DNA of 64,000 nucleotides from Adiantum capillus-veneris. Lineage: Eukaryota > Streptophyta > Polypodiopsida > Polypodiales > Pteridaceae. The notes under the pieces are model-generated. The model made no database searches and was not told the DNA's origin. It saw only the letters and a program-made list of their open reading frames with translations. The first letter of the stretch is position 1, and each line of letters begins with the position of its first letter. This document shows, piece by piece, positions 48,698 through 59,861 of the stretch. The position numbers were made by a program, and so were the translations under genes. The stretch lies in contig CM043942.1 of NCBI GenBank assembly GCA_014529385.2, positions 65,361,184-65,425,183 on the forward strand. Direction: 5' to 3'.

Positions 48698-51482
48698 GGC
48701 ACCTCTCAAACCCTCTTGTTAGAAATGGCTTCTTCTTCAAAAAGGAGTATTTCATCCGCAAGTTTGATGGTAGCAACTTCACCATGCGAAAAGAGCTTCT
48801 TTCCATAGTTTGGTACATGTCAAACCCTCTTGTCAACAATGGCTTCTTCTTTAGAAAGGAGATTTTTTTCATCCGAAAATTGATGGTAGCAACTTCACCA
48901 TGTGGAAAGAGCGCATGAAGATTGTTTTGACTAGCAAAGGTCTATTAGAACCACTAAAAGAGCATGAAGATGGTGATGGATATACGAAGGATCAATGGGA
49001 ACTTTTGGATGCAAAAGCCATGGCTACAATACATCTACATCTAGCCGAGTAAGTGTTCTTCACTATCATAGGAAAGACGACAGCCAAGAATCTATGGGAT
49101 AGCTTATGTTTAGCATGGGAGAGCAAAAGAGCATCCAACAAAGTTTTTCTCATGAAAAATCTTATGAAGCTCATCATGAAAGCAGGTAGCATGGTTTTTG
49201 GACACGTAAATGAGTTCAACTCCTTGTTCAGTCAGTTGACATCTCAGGGCTTTAATGAGTTTGACAATGAACTCAAGTCTATATTCTTGTTATGCTCTCT
49301 ACCCAGTTCATAGGACATATTTTCCACAGACAATACAAATTCATCTCCCAATGGCAAGTTAGTGTTCAATGATGTCACAAATGCATTGCTCACTGAAGAC
49401 ATTCAGCGTAAATCTCTTGAAGGTGCTAGTCATGGAGATGCATATATGACTCGGAGTTCAACAAAGCAAAGAGGCAGTGACAATAACAAGAACAAAAGCA
49501 AAAGTAGAGAGAAAAATCCTCGTAGTCCGAGCAAAAGCAGGAACTCTAGTAAAGAGCGCAGTGCCATAAATGTCGAGTGTTACCATTGCCATAAAAAATT
49601 GTTGCAAGTTTTTAGGAGACAAAAAAACATGCAAAAAGATCATTTTGACAAAGGGAAAAGTATGGTAAAGATTTAAGAAGATCAACGTGGTTGAGTCTCC
49701 CAGGCCTACCACAACAATAGAGGATGCTTCCGTGATGAATGTTATGCCATCAGTGATTCATGCAGACATAACATGAGATCCCTTAGATGTTCTCATTTTC
49801 ACTTTGGATCTCAATTCAAATGCATTGGTTGCTACAGGATGAGGGTCACACATAGAATTGGACTCTCAATTCTGGTGCAAGTTTTCATGTCACATCGCAT
49901 AGAGATAGGTTTTCCTCTTATGCTTCCATGTAGGGCATAGTCAAGCTTGGTGATTCCTATGAAAGTGGCATTATTGGCATTGGTGTTGTGAAGCTTCAGA
50001 TGCATAATGGCACTACTTTTTTATTGCAGAATGTTCGACATGTTCGCAAGCTTACAAAGAGTTTTGCTGTCTATAGGGCAATTGGATGACCTTGGTTACA
50101 CTATAGTATTTGGTGATTGTTATTGGCTGATCCGCAAGAACAACCTTGTCATGATGAAACGTCGTAAAAACGGATCCATGTACTCTATGTTTGTATCGAG
50201 TGTCAACGAACGCTCTATCTATGTTGCCGAGCTGCCATCTATTAAGTTGTGGCATAGCTGGCTTGGGCATATTAGCCAGAAGGGAATGAAAACACTTCAA
50301 CTTTCTGGCTACTTACCTGTGTACACGGATTTTCCATTGTGTGAGCATTGTTTATATAGAAAATAGACTAGGTTAAAATCTTTGCCATTGAACAAGAGAC
50401 TAGGAAAACCCCTAAAGTTAGTGCACATTGATTTGTGTGGTCCAATGCCACATAAGACTCTGGGGGCGGAAAACTACTTTCTCATGTTCATAGATTATTC
50501 TACCAGAAAGGTGTGTGTGTTTCTCCTTAAACGTAAGGAAGGAGTCTTTTCTACATTCCAGAAATTCCTTACCATGGTTGAGAACCAATGAGGGGAAAAG
50601 CTCAAAGATTTTTGCAGGGACAATGGTGGAGAATATGTCTCCATGGAGTTCAAGAATTTTTGCAATTGAAGAGGCATTTTTAGGCAGTTTACTTCGTTGT
50701 ACACACCTGCACAAAATGAGATAGCTAAAAGAATGAATTGCACGATCCAAGAGCGAGTTATCTCTATGATTTCTATGGAAAAACTTACTCCAGAGTTTTG
50801 GGGGGAAGCTGTTCCGACAGCAGTGCACATTATCAATAGGTCACCTAGCTCTCCTTTGAATTTCAAGATTCCAAAGAAATTGTGGACTGAGAAAATGCCA
50901 AGATATGAGCATTTATGTGTGTTTGGATGTGAGACATATACACATGTGTCCAAAAACTTTATCGCAAGTTAGATCCCAGGTCACACAAATGCATTTTTAT
51001 TGGCTATGGTGCAGATGGATGGATGGGCTATCATCTCTAGCACCCAGAATCCCGCAAAGTCACACGCAGCTCACATGTGATTTTTGATGAATCAAAGATG
51101 CAAAAGAAGCCCATTAAAGAAATTAGTACAAATGCATTTGATTTGAGGATGTAGCCTCTGAATCAACTCAAATTAGTACTAGTGATACTACTCTTGCTCA
51201 GAAAGAGAAGATTCCAATAGTCAGGCATCAAGATGCTCTACATGAGTGTCACGTACACCCAAGTGGTTTGAGCCGCGTATACACCATATTTTGGTCACTA
51301 ACGGTGGAGAGCCTACATGCTACAAGGAAGCTATACAGATGGATGATGATAACATTAAGTGGGAGGAGGCTATGCAATCAGAATACAGTTTGATTGCGAC
51401 TAATGAGACATGGAATTTGGCTGAACTACCACATGGCAAACATGCTTTACCTTGCAAGTGGGTATACAATGGAAGATACTGA
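48698..51482 (+). pseudogene. Copia F gag-pol remnant, truncated early in RT
   Basis: The gag start is duplicated: FIRKFDGSNFTM-type sequence occurs at about 48698-48790 and again at 48808-48901. Then: gag (AMATIHLHLAE, KRASNKVFLMKNLMKL, FNSLFSQL, ELKSIFLLCSLP), a zinc knuckle with only its first Cys pair (CYHC), a protease with NSG for DSG (near 49860), an integrase finger (LWHSWLGHISQKGM, CEHCLYRK), a core with VHIDLCGP, CRDNGGEYVS and TIQERVISM, and WGEAVPTAVHIINRSPSSP. The C-terminal part and the first RT codons (ALPCKWVYN) end at 51482. More than ten stops or shifts. Protein words are closest to copia E within this window. Confidence 0.85.
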
Positions 51483-51544
51483 GCCTAGGTAGAAGACTCA
51501 TTTAGTTGCCAAGGATTTTATGCTACAAACAAATTCATGGTTGC

Positions 51545-51720
51545 CCTGCAAAATACTTGAAATAACACGTTGCAAGCCATAAACAAACAAATATACATAC
51601 CTGATGTCTCGCATAATACATAATCAACAATGTATGCGAACAGAGAGAGACAGCGAGTGAGAGAGAAGAAGAGAACATACGCAGGTGCACCTCTTAGAGC
51701 GGAGTGCTACACCCTATAGA
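51545..51720 (-). repeat. LTR-G fragment
   Basis: Words such as AAGCCATAAACAAACAAAT, CATACCTGA and GCAGGTGCACCTC...AGAGCGGAGTGCTAC align with 17187-17415 and 48230-48400. It truncates the RT of copia F. The match fades after 51720. Confidence 0.55.
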
Positions 51721-52404
51721 GTGTGTAGGTGATGGAGAAGGTAGGAAAGAAGACTACGTACACACACTAACACACATCGAGACACACACACACACACTCG
51801 TTACCCTACAACATCCATTCAATGTGCTACTCTCACTCTTCTCTGAACTGTTATCCAAAGTATATTTACAACATAGTATAGTCAGTGTCCTCTATTGGAC
51901 CTCACTATGAGCTAGCCAATGAATGGCTCACTTCATTACAAGCAAGAGGGTTATCATTGTGAACAATGTTCTTCATTCCCTCTTTGAGAAGAGATCTATC
52001 AAAGAGGTAAATATAACATAGTGGCGGATACACTTAGTACATGCCGCAAATTAATGAAGTTAAGCTTCATAGTCTTCAAGAAAAAGTTCTTGGAGTCACT
52101 ACGTGGCTTATGTCAGCATGATCCATCTCTTATAGAGATATGGTATGATGTATGTGATTGCACCATCTCACAGACACAGCCTCCCTTGTCGACAAGTAGT
52201 GCTAGTCCAGGAGGCTCATTGTAGGTGCATCAGGTATGGAAATAAGAGTTAGCTAGGAGAGGCCAATCAAGACTTTTTAGTATATTTCGGGACTGGAGAG
52301 ATTTGATGTAGACCCTTCATCACTTTTGATAGCCTACCTTTGCAAAGGATGGTGATAAACTTCATCAAGGGGAGAAGTAGGATAACTAGTTCATTGACAT
52401 TGGG
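51721..52404. other. Gene-free stretch
   Basis: A small (CA)n lies near 51780-51800. Short frames only, no recognisable domain; the right side runs into a gypsy integrase relic. Confidence 0.4.
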
Positions 52405-52905
52405 TACTTATTCCACAAGGGTAGAATGTGCATACCAACTATTGGTGCCTTTCCAGCCACATTCTAGAAGCAAGTCATGACATTGCAAGTGCAGGTCATC
52501 CCATGATTCAAAAGACATAGCTATGCACTAGTTAAAAGATAATTTTATTGGTCTAGTTTTTTAGGGACATCTAGACTTATGTGCAGAAAAGCAGTAAGTG
52601 TCAAATCAATAAACATGAACGTCTAAAAGTTGGGCATCCTTTGGAGATTCTTCAAGGGGAATGAGAGAACATTTTTATTGACTTCCTTACCAATTTACCC
52701 AAGACTAGTCGAGGGCATGACTCGGTGTGGGTGATTACAGATAAGTTAACCAAAATGGAAAACTTTAGTACCACAAAGAAAATGGATAAAACACTAGAGC
52801 TAGAAAAAATCTTTATTGAACACCTCTACAAGCTATATGGCCTACCGGAAGGTATAGAGTCAAAAACAAAGTTCAATAGTCATTTTTTGAGGGAGGTTGT
52901 GAGGT
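52405..52905 (+). pseudogene. Ty3/gypsy integrase fragment
   Basis: The plus strand has GHPMIQK-like, FFRDI, CQINKHERLK, PLEILQGE, FIDFLTNLPKTSRGHDSVWVITDKLTKM and FIEHLYKLYGLPEGI. These run from the H2C2 finger through the first catalytic Asp (IDFLTNLP; normally MDF) to the KFNSHF stretch, where the second Asp region (SDRD) has become ESKT. No RT or gag is attached. It ends sharply near 52900. Confidence 0.8.
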
Positions 52906-54158
52906 CCCCAACCCCGAAAGATTGGGGCGACTTCGGATAGATAGCCTTCCTTTATTATCAATTTCCGTTGACGACACCCTAATCCATTTTCACAAAGTAG
53001 AGATACGAGCAGCAGAAGAGACAAAGCTATTTCCTAACGTAAAGATGAAATCCCAATGAAATATTTAGAATCCATAAACAACACCTAATTTTTCCCCACG
53101 TTTAAGAGGCACGACCGCCGCCATTCATAAACCCTGAATATGATATGAGACATAGTCTAAACTAAATAGTAATCTTGTGAAAAGTACCCGACTAGTCGGG
53201 TATATCCGTTCGTAGACATAAATCCGTTAGGATACTAGCCTCCCACTTTCCACATCGCACTCACCCGTTTCAATTACTACCACATTGTTTTACATATACA
53301 AACATTGTCCCTTTATTAATTTCGACCACAGATTCTTTCATAAAGCCCTTCGAACATCACCAAAACAATTCTTTCTCAAGCATGGTTTAATGAAGACAAT
53401 CCTATAATTCAACAAAAAATGAATCTTCAATTATGCAGCATAAGAGTTTGCCGCTATGTGCAGACTTTCTCTATCTAACCAATAGAGCCTTTACAAAGGG
53501 TTTACTTAGTATTTTCTAACCGCAAAATACGCAAATTTCCCAGTCGCGCTACCCACAAGGGAGCATCTTGCTAACCGCAAGGCATGTTGCTAACCGCAAG
53601 AAACAAAAAGAACCTGATAACCTTAGTTTATTCTCTACTAAGCACGAAATCACCTTGCTAACCGCGACTTCCATCTGGAAACAAGATATTCTTTTAGAAA
53701 AAATTTTCTTTAAGTGATTTCTCAAACATGATGAACTAAGTTCTAATATCAAACAGAGACACTTTATCAAACAGTAACCATTAATCAAACAATTCTTTCA
53801 CTACTCTATAAAATCGTGTTTCTTGTGATATAATCACGTTTCTTGGACAGTTTAAGGGAATTCCTAGGCTTGACTTACTGGTCATTATGTATAACAATGC
53901 AGAATTATAAGTTCATCTTAACGGATTAGCAACACGTTCGACTATCTCTTGTGGTTGAGGTTGGATGGTTGTGACTTCTTCCACAGCCGATATCTCCTCT
54001 TGAGCTATGTTTGGAAGAGAAAGAGAGCTTAAGAATTTGAGGCCAGCATGACAACCATAGGGAAGGAGATGGAGATGGAGATGGATTGAGGGCGAGAGGT
54101 TTAGGGAGAGAAGATAACTCTGACGTCAAGGCAAGAGAGCTTCCGCTTCTAAGGACTT

Positions 54159-54197
<39 letters not shown>

Positions 54198-55052
54198 GAA
54201 AGTGAAGAGAGAGGGTTCTTTATATAGGCTCTCAAGGGCCAAAAGAACAAGCTAAGAATAGCAAAAAGGAGAGAGATGAGTTCGCGCGCGTTCATGGAAC
54301 ACATCCCGATGTACGATTTCGAGTCTCTATTTTTAGAAGAAGCTTGGCTTACAAAAAAAGAAGCTCTAATTAACTTGACTTACTTCTCTAAAAATACTCT
54401 CTCTTTCCTAAAATTACTCCTTCTCTTCAAAAAATACTCCTCCTTTTTTTAAAAATACTCCTCTTCTAAAAATACTCTTCCTTCCCTAAAATTACTCTCT
54501 CTTTCCTAAAAATACTCCTTTCTTGAGGGTCAACTCTTACCTTTAGATTTAGTCTTGAGGCTTAAGTTTCTCATATTAACCTATAGTTTCCAAGTGAATA
54601 AGAGTCATAATTTATAGTTCCAAGGTCCGAGTATAAAAATCTGGGTATACCATAACATCAAAACGTTTATGACAAAACAACTAGTAGAGCACCGGACCCT
54701 GTGTAGAGATCGACCGATCCACCCATCCACTTCCGCTCTACTATGGACAAAGAGAATTTCACTTCGCCGGGAGTAAGCCAGAACACCTCCAATCTGCTTG
54801 AGCTAGACATAGGCTGAGGCCGCTTTGCCTCTCTCCATGAACTCGAGCTCTGAAAGGATCCCAAATACCAGGAGGTAGTACGATATCAACACCAACCATA
54901 CCAATTTAGGCACCACGCCTCTTCGATGCCCAACACCGGGTGTTTAGACAAAGCCCAGGAAAGATCCCCGACGCGTGAGCTGTGTAGGTCATTCAACCCC
55001 CAACGCACCCACCGTGTAGATGAGCCTAAGCAAAAAGAAAAAGACCTAGGCA
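52906..55052 (-). repeat. LTR-like promoter repeat and gene-free flank of the CACTA element
   Basis: No coding domain. The part 54122-54330 is homologous to 63716-63860. Both contain, on the minus strand, TATATAAAG (54226-54218 here) in a GGCTATATAAAG-type setting. A (GT)n lies at about 54163-54195. 54385-54525 is a degenerate repeat of CTTTCCTAAAAATACTCC-like units. I read it as the U3/R part of a minus-strand LTR, without proof of its ends. Confidence 0.45.
54218..54226 (-). promoter_or_regulatory. TATA box, minus strand
   Basis: TATATAAAG on the minus strand, conserved in the related copy at 63785-63793. Transcription would start roughly 30 bp to the left, close to the (GT)n tract. Confidence 0.4.
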
Positions 55053-55174
55053 CACTACAAGAGGCTATTCATATTAGCGATGCTCACACAACGACGCTCA
55101 AAAAAAAAAATCCCGGCGTCGCTATGAGCGTCGCAAATTTACAAAGAAATTTGCGACGCTCATAGCGACGCCGG
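55053..55174 (+). repeat. Left terminal inverted repeat and subterminal hairpin of the CACTA element
   Basis: A 12-bp terminal repeat is followed by a perfect inverted repeat, arms 55113-55140 and 55147-55174 (28 bp each, 6-nt loop). The arms contain two GCGACG words each. These are likely binding sites for the TnpA-type protein. Confidence 0.9.
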
Positions 55175-55268
55175 CTGGGCTAAAAACATAACCGAGCGCG
55201 CCCAAAAACTCAGATCTCAGATCTGAGTTTTTCGGCGCCCTCAAGCAAGGAGCAGGTAACACTCTCCC

Positions 55269-55311
<43 letters not shown>

Positions 55312-55526
55312 CTTCTCCACACACACACACACACACACACGAGGAGAGGAAGGAGAGCCAGGTATGCTCCTTCCCTCTCCTCATTCTCATGTTCCCTTCC
55401 CCTCTTTCTCTCTCCCTCTCTCTCTCTTTTTCTTCTCCACACACACACACACACACACACGAGGAGAGGAAGGAGAGCCAGGTATGCTCCTTCCCTCTCC
55501 TCATTCTCTTGTTCCCTTCCCCTCTT

Positions 55527-55561
<35 letters not shown>

Positions 55562-55571
55562 TAGTGTTTTT

Positions 55572-55602
<31 letters not shown>

Positions 55603-55830
55603 TACAAACAAAAACAAAAACGCACACACACATACATAAACAAAGAATGCACACACACATTGAGAGAGAAAAAGAGAGAGAGAGCATGCATAAACAAAAA
55701 ACGCACGCATTGAGAGAGGAAAAGAGAGAGAGAACATGCATAAACAAAAAACGCACACATTGAGAGAGGAAAAGAGAGAGAAAACATGCATACGATCCAA
55801 AAAAACGCACACACATTGAGAGAGAAACTA
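55269..55830. repeat. Tandem repeats inside the CACTA element
   Basis: (CT)n (about 55269-55308), then a 120-bp unit (55301-55420) repeated once almost exactly (55421-55540) that includes (CA)n. After (GA)n, a unit of about 50 bp containing CATTGAGAGAG and CATGCATAAACAAAAAACG is present in four copies (about 55655-55825). Confidence 0.85.
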
Positions 55831-55984
55831 ATTTAACGTCGTAGGAAACTAATTAAAATTAAAAGAACTAAAGATCTAGCCGACGAGGAGTTGAACTCAA
55901 GACCTATTATTCAAGAGGGAAATGGCATAATCAATCTATCATACTTGGCATGGGTGATAGAAAGGTTATACCATTTATCTCTTT

Positions 55985-56180
55985 TTATTGGCACACACAT
56001 CCACACACGCGCACACACACAAGAAGAAGAGAGTTATAACGCCGTAGGAAACTATCTTATAAGACGTTAAAGATTAGGTTATATGTAGACTTACATTAAA
56101 TTAGATTTAGGTTTATTTTTAACTAGATTTACGTTTATTTACGCTAGATTTAGATTTACGTTATATTAGATTAGATTTAG
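55985..56180 (+). repeat. Direct repeat left of the captured gene fragment
   Basis: It matches 56670-56850: (CA)n, AAGAAGAAGAGAGTT, CGTAGGAAACTATCT and GACGTTAAAGATTAGGTTA are shared in order. A partial third copy lies near 55825-55860. Confidence 0.8.
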
Positions 56181-56187
56181 GTCTCCA

Positions 56188-56540
56188 TAGACTGCGATGC
56201 CTGCATGAAGCGGGTGAAGAAAGCCCTCAATGGAATATAGGGTATTGCTACCTTCACTCATGGTGGGCTCCGTCGATCCAAAAGTACTGGTGAAATGTCT
56301 TCAGAAGATAGGGAAGAAGGTGGATCTTCAGGGCGGCAAGAGTCACTACATCCCCGACACAATGACCATCTAGACAACCTCTAGTCATTCAACAACAACT
56401 TCAAAGTTAGTAACAAGAGAAAGAACGGTCTAAAGGTCCAATTGCTGTCGTCAGATGTGGATGGAGATGAGGCAGCGTCACCGCCGGAAGTTAACTCTCA
56501 CATCTTTAGTGATGAGAATGCCAACTCTTGCCGAGTTATG
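56188..56540 (+). pseudogene. Captured HMA (HIPP-like metallochaperone) gene fragment
   Basis: A plus frame begins, just after a CATAG splice-acceptor-like sequence, DCDACMKRVKKALNGI. This is the metal-binding CxxC helix of a heavy-metal-associated domain. After a stop and a shift the domain continues GSVDPKVLVKCLQKIGKKVDL (near 56262-56325), the second helix and last strand. A further shifted frame gives FNNNFKVSNKR and KVQLLSSDVDGDE, the Asn- and Asp-rich region after the HMA domain in isoprenylated HMA proteins. No CaaX end is seen. Such proteins bind Cu, Zn or Cd, but this copy is broken. Its place inside a CACTA element shows gene-fragment capture. Confidence 0.8.
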
Positions 56541-56669
56541 TGAAAAATTATGTGTTAAATCAGTTTTAAGGTTCTTATAATCCCTGTTAGTTTAGTTCTT
56601 TGTTTTTAATATAACATAATTTACGTTAGATTTAGATTTATGTTATATTAGATTAGACTTAGGTTTATT

Positions 56670-56850
56670 TAGGTTTACCCACACACACACACACACACAC
56701 ACAAGAAGAAGAGAGTTTTAACGTCGTAGGAAACTATCTCAAAAGACGTTAAAGATTAGGTTAGATGTAGACTTACGTTAAATTAGATTTAGGTTTATTT
56801 TTAGTTAGATTTATGTTTATTTAGATTTACGCTTATTTACGTTAGATCGA
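56670..56850 (+). repeat. Direct repeat right of the captured gene fragment
   Basis: The partner of 55985-56180, with the same order of words and small differences (CGTCGTAGG against CGCCGTAGG). Confidence 0.8.
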
Positions 56851-57240
56851 GTCCACGCAAGAATTACTTACGGTTTAGGGTTTAGAGTTAGACGAACAGT
56901 GAAAAGATCTACTGTGAAAAGATGTTAAGATGCTGTGAAGTGCTACAGCTACAGAAGAGGCAAAGGGGTTTTGTCCACTACATGCAGTATCATGTAGACG
57001 TGGGTGTGTAGATTTCTTGTACCCACAAATATAGGTATTGACCAATAAAGACGAGATTATAACCCGGTGGTTCTGATCTCCGTGCACCTCTAGACCGAGG
57101 TGTGCGGGGATTGGACATGACTAGAGAATGTGAGGTAAAGAGAGAGAGAGAGAGAGAAAGAGAGAGATAAGACGAAGAATGACAATAGAATATTAAATTT
57201 GTTGTCCAGGTTATAAGTTTTTTATCCTCATTATGAGTAG

Positions 57241-59607
57241 CGACGAGGATGTGGGACCGTCCAACCGAAACGGAAGAGCTACAACAATTGTGGATTGGCA
57301 TAGAGGTGGTGGATATGAGCCGACACACAGGAAGACGGAATGCTTTGATAAGAGGCATTCTAATGTGGACCATGCATGACTATCCCGGGCTAACAGAATG
57401 CTCAGGTGATCTATTGACACTCCTCACTCAGACACTGTAAATCTTGTTTTTTCCCATAGTTGATCTATTATCATGTGTATACATGCAGGGCTTCAAACAA
57501 GCGGATACAGAGCATGTGTCACATGTGGACCTAGACTGAATGCACGTAGGGCACCCTCACTGAAGAAGCAAATCTACGAAGGTCATCAAGCGTATCTTCT
57601 AGAGAATCATGTGTTACGCGACGGCTTTTTGGGAAGAGAGCCACCAAGGATGTCTGCACAAGCATGGTTACGGCAAGAAAGATACTTTGGGAGCCAGAGT
57701 TGACCTTAGAAATGTGGATCGTATGGAGCAATATTGGCCGCAAACAGCGTCTGATGGATCGATAAAACTCCCTAAAGCACCATGGATTTTCACAGGAGCC
57801 CAAGAACGCAAAGTAAAAGAGACCATTCGATCTTTGCGGACCCCCACTGGCGTAATGCACTCGCTCCGACCGTGTTTTACTAAAGAAGGAAAGCTTACCG
57901 GTTTGAAGTCACACGATTGGCATAAAATGTGTCAGGTACGTTCATAGTGGAGTTTAATATCATTGCATAAAATGTGGACTTTAATATCATTGCTGCACAT
58001 ACTTTACAGTTTATTTTATTGGTTGCCATTGAGAGATGTTTGTCTCTCGACATCCGTAACACAATCTACAAACTTGCAAAGCTGGTGCAATGGATCTCAC
58101 AAAAGGAGATCAACGTAGACTCCATACCATTCGCCAAACTAAATGCTGCGGAGCTTGTGTGCATGTTTGAGAAACATTTTCCTACTACAATGCTAACCAT
58201 TCAGGTGCATCTTCTTGTTCACATAGTTGATGAGGTGGAAATAGCTGGCACAGTTCATTCCAGATGGATGTTCTTCTTAGAGCGTTTCATGAAAATGCTT
58301 AAGGGATATGTGCGTCAAAAGGCACGTCCGGAGGGTAGCATGGCAGAAGGTTGGTTGGTATCAGAGTCCCTAGTGTACATTGGAGAGTGGCTAGACGGAT
58401 TTGATAAATCCCGGGACACGCTATGGCGAACCATAGATGATGAGCGCATATCTGGGATTGTCATGTGCAATCTCGGTGTTGAGAAGAAGATGACGGAAGA
58501 TCTAGAGGCTAAAATCAACCGATTTTGCATGCTTCACAATCCAGTGATGCAAAAGTGGATTTCACAATATGAGGATGCAAAGCAAGAGCGACAAAGGGCA
58601 TGAATCGAGTGGAGACGGGGAAGACGACCACCGATGCACTATCCAGCGGTTCTGAAGAGCCTACCAACCTTCATGAGCTTAAGATGGTTGCACAACCAAT
58701 TGAAAAGCGCACAACAATGCGGTGACGAAGTGACTGAAGAAGAGTGGGAGTACTCTCGGGGTTGCGCGACCAAGGTAAGTTTGCAATGTACGACTAGCAA
58801 GTGACTTTATTTATAAACGTTTGAACGGCCACTCATAATCTTTGTTCGTTGTAGTATAAGTCATACACAGCAGCATGGTGTAAAGGTCGACATTTTAGGG
58901 TGGAACGAATCGACAAAAAGCGTTTTACTCAAGATTGTGGAATCATGGCAAAATTTGAACAGTCTAATCGACGACGTTCCTCTGATGCAGATCCTGTGGT
59001 GGCGGAACTCACTTACTTCGGCACGCTGCAAGAGATTTTGAGGATCGATTAGAGAGGATTTTTTGTCGACTTGTTCGACGTGCAATGGTTCAAGATAATC
59101 ATGGAGGGTCGCAACGCTACTGTGCGTAGAGGAGAGTCTCGTTTTCTTGAGGTGGATTCTACTAAGAAATGGACTGACCTAAGAGACACTTTCGTACTAC
59201 CCGAGCATTGTGAACAAGTAAGTATGTAAATAGTTAACATCCCCCTTTTACAAGTTATGTGCTTGAAAGCTCTCATGTAAGTTATGTGGCTTTGGCAGGT
59301 AATATTTCATCCTACAAAGTCTACATCAAACTGGTGGTACGTCATAGAGGTAGCCCCTCGTAGTGCAAGGACGTATGAAGGCTACCATGTGCCAATCACA
59401 ACGACATCAATGGAGGAGATCAGAGAAGATGCTCAATCAGAAGCCGCTGCGGTGGTGCCAGACGAGCATCAAGATGCTACTACTCTATATGGGGTGCATG
59501 CAGAGGAGCTACAAAATGAAACAGAGGATATGTGTTTAAACGGAGAGCTCTATATAGATATAGGAAGTTATGCTGAGTTATGCGAGGATGAGAGAGAGAT
59601 CTCTTAA
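57241..59607 (+). pseudogene. TNP2-type CACTA transposase (TnpD), 5'-truncated, with introns
   Basis: Readable exon 1 (from 57241) has ELQQLWIGIEVVDMS and GILMWTMHDYPGLTECSG of the Transposase_21 domain. An intron (57406-57488, GT...AG) joins it to GLQTSGYRACVTCGP and GHQAYLLENH. A frameshift near 57660-57690 leads to DTLGARVDLRNV, KAPWIFTGAQERKVKETI and LTGLKSHDWHKMCQ. A second intron (57936-58009) restores FILLVAIERCL and a DUF4218 domain (SRWMFFLERFMKMLKGYVRQKARPEG near 58258). A TGA lies near 58602, an intron near 58780-58858, a TAG near 59050 (in D-x-RGFFVDLFDVQW) and another intron around 59220-59299, before the end at 59607. The N-terminal half, with the first catalytic residues, is missing. 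Confidence 0.88.
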
Positions 59608-59861
59608 AGCCACAAATATTGTATTTGAACAATTTTGCTCCGTGTTGTAAAAGCTCTGGCTCTCTAAGTACCTTCCATGGTGTATAACGCTCTTTTCTAC
59701 TCGCGCTCACATCTTTTGATTGAAAATTCTGAGTTTTCGACTTGCCTCTTCTATCACTCAATTCATTGCGTCATTACGTCATTGTATTTAATGGTCTTTG
59801 CGTCATTGTCTACTCTATTCATTCAATATTAAGTTTAAATATTCGTGTGTTTAATGCAGGT

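Noticed and set aside
52021-52224. 67-codon plus-strand frame before the gypsy integrase relic
   Set aside because: It might be decayed gypsy sequence, but no motif could be matched with confidence.
57057-57120. Short inverted repeat GCACCTC/GAGGTGTGC
   Set aside because: Seven to nine bases with mismatches; expected by chance in a window of this size.
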